From: Hypsibius dujardini
Taxonomy: Eukaryota; Tardigrada; Eutardigrada; Parachela; Hypsibiidae
DNA: 29,987 nucleotides
Direction of reading: 5' to 3'
NCBI GenBank assembly: GCA_001579985.1
Contig: LRSR01007492.1
Coordinates: 1 to 29,987 of the forward strand
The notes beneath the pieces were generated by a model, which saw only the letters and a list, made by a program, of their open reading frames with translations, had not been told where the DNA came from and searched no databases. The position numbers and the translations under genes were made by a program. Numbering within the stretch: the first letter of the stretch is position 1; every line of letters begins with the position of its first letter. Positions 1 through 7,471 of this stretch are shown piece by piece.

Positions 1-308
1 AGTAAAATTGTATGAGTTAATTGTCCATTGATTGATTTATTTATCGACTAATCGTAGGCGTTGACAAAGGTTGGTTTTTCGTTAAAATTAATCGTATGTT
101 GTATTTGACTCGACGAGATTTCATTTGCTAGATGAGGAATCAATTTTGCTCTCGTGTTATCTTCAGATTATGTGACGTATTCTGCCAAGCGACTCGACTA
201 GGGATTTTGGTCTTGGACTTTATTGTAATTTTGATTAGCTGATCGATCGATTGATACTTGAGCTGGTTGATACGGGACAAAATTGGATGATTTACTGGCT
301 TATTCATT

Positions 309-617
309 ACGGGTATTCAAAGTTCGATTATTTGCAGCGATTATCTCGCTAATTCAAACTCGCTAATCTCCCTGGTTTTGAAGATAAGCGAAAAAAGCAG
401 CCAAGGAGCTGCTTTTCTCGGTTATCTGCTCGCTCATTGTGTGCATCTGTCTTGTGAGTGGTCCATGTCAGTTGAGATTAGCGAAGGAGACACAGCCTCA
501 GGTAAGCCAGGGGGCGTGTCCTCGTATCACCGTTGCATCGGCGTGCAAAACCAGGGAGATTAGCGAGTTTGAATTAGCGAGACAATCGCTGCAAATAATC
601 GAACTTTGAATACCCTT
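309..617. mobile_element. MITE-like element with 72-bp terminal inverted repeats
   Basis: The arms 309-380 and 546-617 are inverted copies of each other with only about two or three mismatches over 72 bp. They begin GGGTATTCAAAG after one or two bases. The element is about 309 bp long and encodes no transposase. It is flanked by TTA on both sides (307-309 and 616-618); ATT can equally be read as the flank. A 3-bp TTA target duplication with GGG-starting inverted repeats is typical of PIF/Harbinger (Tourist) non-autonomous elements. That assignment is inferred from ends and flanks only. Confidence 0.75.
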
Positions 618-986
618 ATTATGGCAGCTGTAGCTTATTAGCGTGTTCAATTTGGGTGTTTAATTTAAATTAATTGAAAAATTTATTTAAATAAAACTAA
701 TAATTTCATCTAAAAGAGACCGTCACATTTTCCGCATTTAAATTCAGATTTTGTATTAAGTATTAAGTATTAAGTATTAAGTATTCTGATATTTACAATA
801 AATTATAAATTATAAATATAAATTATAGACAAACTTTACTTTGAAATTTCATCTGCAATTATGTGCTCGTGAAAAATTAATTCACCTATTATTTAAAATT
901 AAAAGCCGTGTTTATATAATATATCCGTAATGTATTTTAAACAATAATTGTGCAGCGCCTGCCGCTCAATCGACGGAAGGCCCATT

Positions 987-1034
987 CGATGGAAGTCCTT
1001 GAAGGACTTCCATCGAGGAAGGACTTCCATCGAG
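987..1034. repeat. Perfect short palindrome with an extra half-copy
   Basis: Positions 987-1000 and 1002-1015 form a perfect 14-bp inverted repeat around a single G. The right arm (AAGGACTTCCATCGA) is then repeated directly at about 1019-1033. It lies inside the gamma-tubulin intron. No function is evident; the direct half-copy suggests slippage. Confidence 0.7.
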
Positions 1035-1167
1035 TGGGTTGTGTTGAAATTACATGACGAAATTATAGATTACTGTGATTATTGTAATTTGTGTGTAATC
1101 TGTCGTATGCTGAAAATTGCCGATGCTTTGTGCTATGCTAATAAGAGTTTCGAATTAATATTAACAG

Positions 1168-3033
1168 GAGAAAGTGTTCGACATGATTGAGCGTGAAGCG
1201 GAAGGCTGCGACGGATTAGAGGGCTTCATTCTCAGTCACTCCATTGCCGGCGGTACCGGGTCCGGCATGGGCTCATACGTCCTGGAGCATTTGCATGATC
1301 GTTTCCCGAAGAAGCTCATTCAAACATTCTCCATCTTCCCCAATCAGGACGACTCTGCCAGCGATGTGGTGGTTCAGCCGTACAACTCGATCTTGACGAT
1401 GCGCCGGCTGGCGGAGAACGCCGACTGTGTGGTGGTGCTGGACAACACGGCGCTCAATTCGATCGCTGCAGAACGACTGCGAATCGACCAACCGAGCTTG
1501 ACAGAGATCAACAATATGGTCTCAACGGTGATGGCCGCCAGTACGTCCACACTGCGCTATCCCGGTTACATGTACAACAACTTTGTCGGCTTGATGGCCC
1601 CGCTCATTCCCATGCCGAAGCTCCACTTTCTCATGGCCGGTATGTAACCCATCCTGAAGTGGTCTTCCGATTTAGCCTGCCCAATGCGTCATGTCTGTAT
1701 GCCTCTATCTGTTAATCCATCTGTTCATCTACTTTAACTGTCTGATTGGCCTATACGTTGCTTGTTCTGTCTACGTGCCTGTCTTCCTGCCTGGTCTTAC
1801 TCATCTGTCTACCTGTCTTGCTTACCTGTCTTTTTTTTGTCTGTCTGTCTGTCTGTCTGTCTGACTGACTGTCTGACTGACTGTCTGTTTGTCTGACTTG
1901 TCTCTTCGTCTGTCTGTCTAGTTTCGATCTGCCCTGTGCGCATGTCTGCCTGTTAAACTCGTATGCCCACTTGACACTAATAGTATGTCTGAATATTTGC
2001 CGATTTTCTAAATCGTGTCCTGGTTAGCCTTCTAACGTCCAATGCACGTTGATTATTCTGTAGGCTATGCTCCACTGACGTCGTTGGACCAGACGAGCGG
2101 TGGCATCCAGAAAACGACGGTATTTGACGTTATGCGTCGTTTACTTCAGCCGAAGAACATGATGCTGTCCCCGGGGAAGGATGCCCTGGCTGCCGACAAT
2201 CGCTATCTCTCCATTTTGAACATCATTCAGGGCGAAGTGGAATCTGGCGAGGTATGGTTCGGTTCTGGCAGAGTCATAGGCTTCCTACAAATTACCCATT
2301 ATAGGTAGATGTTAGAGTAGATTTTTGTTCTCTCACAGCATAAACGAGACTATGACTGCCTCTGTGAATGACCGTCTGTCTGTCTGCTTAATTGTGATTC
2401 TCAGTTCGTCTGTCTGTCAGTTTTCTCATTGTGCCTGCGTGCTCTTTGCCTATTCAGTCGTTTCTTGGTTGTGTCTCTGTCTTTTTTATCTGTATCATGT
2501 GTGTTTGTGTGTTCATTCCCGCACTGGGTCTGTCGCGTCTGGCTGCCTTTATTGTGCCTGTCTGCTGTGTCTGTCTTTTCTGCATCTTGAGCTAGGCAGG
2601 CAGATAGTTACACAAACCTATGCCACATTCATCTCGTTCTCTTCGTTTTTTTCCCCTCTAGATTCACAAAAGCCTGATGCGCATTAAAGAACGCAATCTG
2701 GTCAAGTTTATGGAATGGGGTCCGGCCAGCATCCATGTGGCCCAGTCGAAGCGCTCGCCGTTTGTCGCGTCCAACCACCGCATCAGCGGACTGATGTTGG
2801 CCAACCACACCAGCGTGCAGGGACTCTTCGACAGCATCGTCAAGCAGTACGACAAGATGAAGAAGCGCAATGCCTACTTGGATCGCTTCACCAATGAGAA
2901 GAATTGGGCCGGTGTGTCGGACATGGAGCAGTCGAGGGAGGTGGTGGCCAACCTGATTGAGGAGTACAAGGCAGCCGCGAAACCGGACTACATAGACTAT
3001 CTGCGGGGGAAACTGCAGAGTAAGAAGATGTGA
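1168..3033 (+). CDS. TUBG1: Gamma-tubulin, 3' part (5' exons outside window)
   Basis: Gamma-tubulin nucleates microtubules at centrosomes and basal bodies as the core of gamma-TuRC. Three exons are present: <1168-1639, 2064-2251 and 2662-3033 (stop TGA 3031-3033). All junctions have GT...AG borders (donors 1640, 2252) and phases 0, 1 and 0 match; the chain gives 343 residues. The first exon begins [10 protein letters not shown] and carries the tubulin GTP-binding signature GGTGSGMGS, then [14 protein letters not shown]. Exon 2 has [10 protein letters not shown], and exon 3 has WGPASI and ANHTS, which separate gamma- from alpha- and beta-tubulin. By comparison with the roughly 450-residue family, about 115-120 N-terminal residues are missing. 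I found no exon for them between 1 and 1167, so they lie upstream. Introns hold CTGT-type simple repeats. Identity is very secure; the TUBG1 versus TUBG2 label is not meaningful here. Confidence 0.95.
1838..1920. repeat. CTGT-type tetranucleotide repeat in gamma-tubulin intron
   Basis: Runs of CTGT with scattered CTGA variants lie in the intron between gamma-tubulin exons 1639 and 2064. This is the same simple-repeat family found in introns of other genes of the window. The next gamma-tubulin intron (2252-2661) has only dispersed, degenerate CTGT motifs. Confidence 0.8.
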
Positions 3034-3520
3034 AGGGATCCTTGGCTCCTTCACCCTTTACATCGTCCCATTTTGCGCCATGTTGTCAGATACTAATGCT
3101 GCTCCTAGTTTGCTGATTTGTTCTTACTAACTGTACTGAGCAAAGGTAATCTCTTTTCTGCTGTCTTCCACCTGCATTGTAATGGAATGTCGAAGGTTCA
3201 TTATTACTCTTCTAATCACTGAAACATAATACAAAGTAAAAGGAACAGATCTACACGACGAGAAAACGTTATCGGGCACAACAATTAAAAGAACCATCTG
3301 TTGAAGCAAACTAAGGTAAACCAAATCGCTCCACCGAAACTTGATAAAGACTCCGACCACCGCGGATTTCGGCCGAGCCTCCTTCGGAATCGTGCGAAAC
3401 CTGGGAGGTGGCAGGTCGCCAGTCGACTGACGCATGTTCATCTGATTCACTTCCAACCGAATTTGCACAATAGCCCGTTGGTGTTCTGGCTGTATGATGA
3501 ACGACAAGACTGAATACGTT

Positions 3521-3638
3521 GGAGGGTCCGGGGTATGGGCAAAAGGGGCGGAGCAGGGGTAATACTTGAACACTCAACCAATCAATCGGCGGAGCTCCAC
3601 CCCTGCCCCGCCCCTTTTGCCCATTTTCGGGACCCTCC
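3521..3638. repeat. Inverted repeat, 39-bp arms (hairpin or small MITE)
   Basis: Arms 3521-3559 and 3600-3638 are inverted copies with about six mismatches and share the GC-rich core AAAAGGGGCGG. The 40-bp loop contains ACCAATCAATCGG. It lies in the HACD3 pseudogene between the exon 2-like and exon 3-like pieces. No target duplication is clear. Confidence 0.7.
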
Positions 3639-3677
3639 ATTAGATTAAATTCTGTCGCTTACTGCAGTACTTTAATG

Positions 3678-3794
3678 CCGCGTTAGCTTCGCGCACCTGT
3701 AGTGCCGCCCTCGGGCGATTTCCCTCCACTTCGTGTGTTATGCCCGAACATTATATACTGAAAATGCTGTGTTTGTTGCGCGAAGCTAACGCGG
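3678..3794. mobile_element. Small inverted-repeat insertion, 18-bp perfect ends
   Basis: CCGCGTTAGCTTCGCGCA at 3678-3695 is perfectly inverted at 3777-3794. The 117-bp unit has no coding capacity and sits inside the HACD3 pseudogene just before its exon 3-like piece, so it probably inserted after duplication. A MITE-like origin is inferred from structure; no target duplication is certain. Confidence 0.55.
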
Positions 3795-4398
3795 CTTTTC
3801 AGTATCTCCTGTTTCTGTTGCACTGGAAACGTTGGAAGTCGCCGGACATAAGCTCACCATCTCCCACATCATCAGGGTGCATCTCCTCCTTTTCCCATTT
3901 GTCATCGCTTTCCTGCTGCGTCACATGTTCGCCCAGACCAGGTCGCGGCTCTTTGGCAAGAACAAAATTAACCGGTCCCAGAAAATGGAAGAAAACAATC
4001 GCCGCGCATTGTATGTCAGTGTGTTTTCATCTGCTTATTCTGAGGAAAGCAATTTGGGGAGAGGACAAACAGCAGGGCGATAGAATCACATACAGAAAGA
4101 TGTCAAAATGAGACGTGGCAACGTGAGAAAAGACTACAGTCTTGTGTGTTTGACTTCCGGTCAAGTTGAATTGCTGCTCTTAAGCTGATTGGCTGGTAAA
4201 GAATTTCCACGCCCCCTAAGCTCAGTCGAAAGGAATACGGATGCCAGTGGAGCCTTGATTGATTGAATAAGCAATTAGCTCGCTAGAGGCTGTTTGGAAT
4301 CACTTTGGAATCCGCATTAAATTTGAATCAGCATTCTTTCAGCTGTGGTCTCTCATTTTGAAGAATTTTTCGATCCATTGATTCCTTTCAGGAGAAGA

Positions 4399-7300
4399 AT
4401 GGAAAAGCGACCCGTCAACCCCTTCGTTTACTGGGCGCAATCAAATGAGCAACTCTTCCTCCGGCTGGAATTGGAAGCCAAAGGCACCCCGCAAGTCACA
4501 ACTTCCGCGAGACGTTTCGAATTCTCCTGCCGCGGCGTCGCGCCCGGGCATGGCGTGCAGGATTTCGAGGTGTTGCTGGACCTTCAAGACGCCATCGTGG
4601 CCGGGCCGGCGGGCTACCGGATGGTCTGTCTCGGCAGTCGAATTCAGTTTTACATCGATAAAGACCCCGATCATCGCGGATTTTGGCCGAGCCTCCTGCA
4701 GAATCGCGCGAAACCCGCATGGTAAGGTTGCAATGCTGTGCGAGCTTGAGGGAATGGCAAAAGCAATTGTTTCACTACATGTAGAGCACTGTTAAGAGCT
4801 CGTATGAGCGAGTTTCGGTTGATTGATTCGTTCTCTCAAAAGCTGTGATGCGTTCTGAGTGATCGATTGATTGATTGATTGATTGCTATCATGCGTTCTG
4901 ATTGATTGGCTGGGCTGATATTGAGATCGCGAATTGATAAAGACCCCGATCACCGCGGATTTTGGCCGAGCCTCCTGCAGAATCGCGCGAAACCCGCATG
5001 GTAAGGTTGCAATGCAGTGCGAGCTCTGGGATTTTGAGGAGTGAAAAATGATTGTTTTGGAAGTTTTAAAAGCTCCTCTGAACTTGTTTGGGTTGATTGA
5101 TTCGTTTACTGAAATGCTGCCGTGCTTGGTGATTGATTGATTGAGTGATTATCTTGATTTCGTTGATTGGCTCGTTACGTTGATTGATTACGTGGCACTG
5201 CGTGCCTGAAAACTTTAATATTATTGTTCGACGATTTCGCTGTTGAGTTTGCAATTGAAGAGGCTTGGGCTTTTAAATATTAATTTTAATTCCAATTTGA
5301 TTTACGTAAAAATTGGCAGCCCTTTAGAAATGAGTTTGAGTCTGACTCTGCGACTAATTCACCGAACATCGTTTTCCATTGGCTTTATTGATTGATTTGT
5401 AACTTTAAACCTGATTGCGTATTTGGATTTTTTTCGTACAATTACACACGCACTTGCACTTTCCTAAAGCTAAAATTTCTTCGTTTTACTCTCACTATAA
5501 GAAGCGAGATGCTTGTCTGTGGTTCGGCATTTTTGCAACGTTTTCACGAACACACAATTTATTCAAGCAGTTTAGCTTCTCTGTTCGTTTCCAACGACTA
5601 ACGATTCGCTTGATTTATTGATGGTGTGGCTGTTTCGATTAGTTTTTTACCGATTTCGAACTGTAAATTTGCGACTTTAAATAAAATCAATATTATCTTT
5701 AGTCACGGGAAAATGCCACTTTCCATTCTCAAATTTTGTTTCTCAATGTGTAGGTTGAAGCTAGATTTTGACCGATTCCAAAGCGGCGATGCTGATTCGG
5801 ACGACGAGAAGGACAAGGACAAGGCCGGCGGCGAGGATCGCTCGATGCGCGACACCGTGGACAACCTCCTCCGCGAGGCGAAGAAGAAACGCTCCGAAGG
5901 TGGGCCCGCTCCGCTTGACTTCAAGAAAATGTACCTCTCCACTTACAACACCTTCATGCTGCTTGGCTTTGCCGGGGTGCTCGTCAGTTTGTTCCGCTCG
6001 TACCAGGCCGAGGGTCTCGCCGAATCCATTCCGAAAGCGTACGAACGCGTGGGGCAGAATGTCCGTTTCCTCCAGTTCGCCCAGACCCTGGAGATCGTCC
6101 ACGCCGCCGTGGGACTCGTGCATTCTCGTCCGGCCTCTGCGGTGTGGCAGGCGGTCGGCCGACTCACTCTGGTGCACCTCATTCATTTCCAGCCGGAACT
6201 GCACAACAGCCCGTTGGTGTTCTGGTTGTACGTCACGTGGGCGTCAGTGGAGATGATCCGGTATCCGTACTACTTGGGACAGGTGCATGGTCTCGTACCG
6301 AAGCCGTTGAAGGTTTTGCGCTATACCAGCTGGATGGTTCTTTATCCGGTTGGAATGTCTCTGGAAGTCCTGATTATTCTTCGAGGTAATTTTTTTTCCT
6401 TTCCTTTGCTCCTTGGCGCACCATTTGTCTGCCAGACTTATTGCCGGCATCAAACGTCAAACGTCAAAGTGCATCAAGTTGAGATCGATTTGATTTTGAA
6501 ATCCATTTCATTTAGATTCAAAAAGCTTCTGACGATTTCAAAACTTCGAACTAGCCACCAACAGAACTTTTAATTAACGAGGTTCAAGAATCATCGAAAT
6601 TCGTTTGATTTAAGACTTTCAAAGAGATTTTGATGGGATATTGGCGTGGAACGGTTTCTTTCCCTATGAAAAATGTCAGGTGGCGAGCCAGCTGTTTGTT
6701 CTTTTTCTGATGCGGTTTCTGGCAATAATGATGGTCAAATATTTTATCTTACACGCTTTTCATCAACAAAAAGGTTCGTTTTTTCAATCCACAATTCGAA
6801 AGATCTCAAGCTAAATTCAAGTCAAATTGAAATCGAATGCAGTTGATGCCTTCCCTCAAAGATCCCTCAAGGGTCCCTCAAAGACCTCTCAAAGGTTCCT
6901 CAAAGGTTCCTCAAGGGTCCCTCAAAGGTTCCTCAAGGGTCCCTCAAAGGTCCCTTCAAGGTCCCTCAAAGGTCCCTCAAAGGTTCCTCGAAGGTCCCTC
7001 AAAGGTCCCTTCAAGGTCCCTCAAAGGTCCCTTCAAGGTCCCTCAAAGGTTCCTCAAAGGTTCTTCAAAGGTCCCTCAAAGGTCCCTCAAAGGTCCCTCA
7101 AAGGTTCCTCGAAGGTCCCTCAAAGGTTCCTCAAAGGTCCTTCAAAGATCCCTCAAAGGTTGATGCCGTCGTGGTTTTTTACACCGTCTCATCGGTACTT
7201 CCTGTTTCTGTAGCACTGGAAACGTATCCCGAGTCTCATCCCGCCACACTGTTGGAAGTCGCCGGACATAAACTCACCATCTCTCACATCATCGGAGCGT

Positions 7301-7413
7301 ATCTCCTTCTGTGCCCGTTTGCGTTTCTTTTTCTGCTACGTCACATGTTCGACCAGACCAAATCGCAACTCTTCGGCAAGAAGAAAATCACCCGATCCAA
7401 GAAAGTGAAATAG
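4399..7413 (+). CDS. HACD3: Very-long-chain (3R)-3-hydroxyacyl-CoA dehydratase, HACD3/PTPLAD1 type
   Basis: It catalyses the third step of ER very-long-chain fatty-acid elongation, dehydrating 3-hydroxyacyl-CoA. Exons: 4399-4721, 5754-6385 and 7214-7413 (stop TAG 7411-7413); phases 2 and 1 match, giving 384 residues (human HACD3 is about 362). Residues 1-105 form a p23/CS-like domain starting MEKRPVNPFVYWAQ, the feature that marks HACD3 rather than HACD1/2. The exon 1/2 junction rebuilds ...NRAKPAW-LKLDFDRFQSGD. An acidic/basic linker (about 116-150) precedes the multi-pass PTPLA domain. The catalytic pair is in LYPVGMSLE, Tyr about 305 and Glu about 312, with the family spacing of seven; WASVEMIRYPYY is the other family motif. 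The C-terminus is lysine-rich (KKKITRSKKVK), consistent with ER retention. The ATG is the first that gives the conserved CS domain. Intron 1 has a duplicated exon end; intron 2 has an 11-bp minisatellite. Confidence 0.93.
4722..5753 (+). other. HACD3 intron 1
   Basis: A 1,032-bp intron in phase 2. Besides the duplicated exon end it holds many dispersed TTGATTGATTGA-type tetramers (4855-4910, 5090-5190) and AT-rich DNA. I recognise no gene in it; the 60-70 codon open frames at 5392-5621 resemble nothing. Confidence 0.6.
4936..5025 (+). repeat. Duplicate of HACD3 exon 1 end plus its splice donor
   Basis: Positions 4936-5025 repeat 4657-4746 (offset 279) with only a few differences. The copy includes the last 22 codons of exon 1 (DKDPDHRGFWPSLLQNRAKPAW minus part of the last codon), the donor GTAAGG and about 24 bp of intron. 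No good acceptor lies in front of the copy, so use as an exon is doubtful, but the donor could compete if the intron up to it were retained. Confidence 0.9.
6851..7160. repeat. 11-bp minisatellite in HACD3 intron 2
   Basis: About 28 copies of an 11-bp unit close to CCCTCAAAGGT, with variants TCCTCAAAGGT and CCTTCAAGGT. Because 11 is not a multiple of 3 and the unit carries no stop in any of these frames, it creates long meaningless open frames (an 11-residue protein period). It lies entirely between donor 6386 and acceptor 7213 of HACD3. The rest of this intron (6386-6850) shows nothing recognisable. Confidence 0.92.
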
Positions 7414-7449
7414 ACTAACCGCATTCCATGTCGGTATTTTGTTCTTATG

Positions 7450-7455
7450 TTTATT
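7450..7455 (-). promoter_or_regulatory. WDR19 poly(A) signal AATAAA
   Basis: TTTATT on the + strand reads AATAAA for WDR19 and lies 16 nt past its stop codon (7472-7474). A signal this close predicts a very short 3'UTR whose cleavage site would fall at about 7420-7440, within the spacer to HACD3, whose stop is at 7411-7413. Confidence 0.55.
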
Positions 7456-7471
7456 CTAAATTGTTCGGTTG

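Larger units (their letters stand above)
1..1167. other. Upstream intron of the gamma-tubulin gene
   Basis: No coding exon is recognised. The stretch ends in an acceptor (AG at 1166-1167) and is most simply an intron of the gamma-tubulin gene. It holds the inverted-repeat element at 309-617, a short run of about five TATTAAG heptamers near 745-785, AT-rich DNA from 640 to 950, and a perfect short palindrome at 987-1015. The 60-80 codon open frames here have no recognisable content. Confidence 0.6.
3336..4035 (+). pseudogene. Truncated tandem duplicate of HACD3
   Basis: Three pieces match the intact downstream gene in the same order. About 3341-3402 matches the 3' end of exon 1 (DKDSDHRGFRPSLL versus DKDPDHRGFWPSLL). 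About 3408-3495 matches the middle of exon 2 (VHLIHFQPNLHNSPLVFWLY). About 3808-4030 matches exon 3 (VAGHKLTISHI...). The third piece also keeps the intronic tract TCCTGTTTCTGT before the acceptor, so it is a DNA-level duplicate and not a retrocopy. It lacks 27 bp of exon 3. Most of exons 1 and 2 is deleted, exon 1 and exon 2 pieces are joined directly, and the region has been invaded by small inverted-repeat elements. No intact frame links the parts. Confidence 0.85.
3034..4398. other. Intergenic region between gamma-tubulin and HACD3
   Basis: It contains the gamma-tubulin 3' region (a variant poly(A) hexamer ATTAAA at 3284-3289 is the best candidate), a decayed HACD3 duplicate (3336-4035), an inverted repeat at 3521-3638, and another at 3678-3794 inside that duplicate. 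The last 300 bp before HACD3 carry no recognisable coding sequence. An AG at 4390-4391, just before the HACD3 ATG, could be a 5'UTR splice acceptor. Confidence 0.6.

Noticed and set aside
948-1190. 80-codon + strand frame before the gamma-tubulin exon
   Set aside because: It spans a palindrome and the intron acceptor and resembles no tubulin N-terminus.
3127-3573. 148-codon minus-strand frame
   Set aside because: It is antisense to the HACD3 pseudogene piece and has no family content.
6827-7213. 128- and 108-codon open frames encoding KVPQRSLKGPS-like repeats
   Set aside because: They are produced by an 11-bp tandem repeat inside HACD3 intron 2 and have no independent gene signals.
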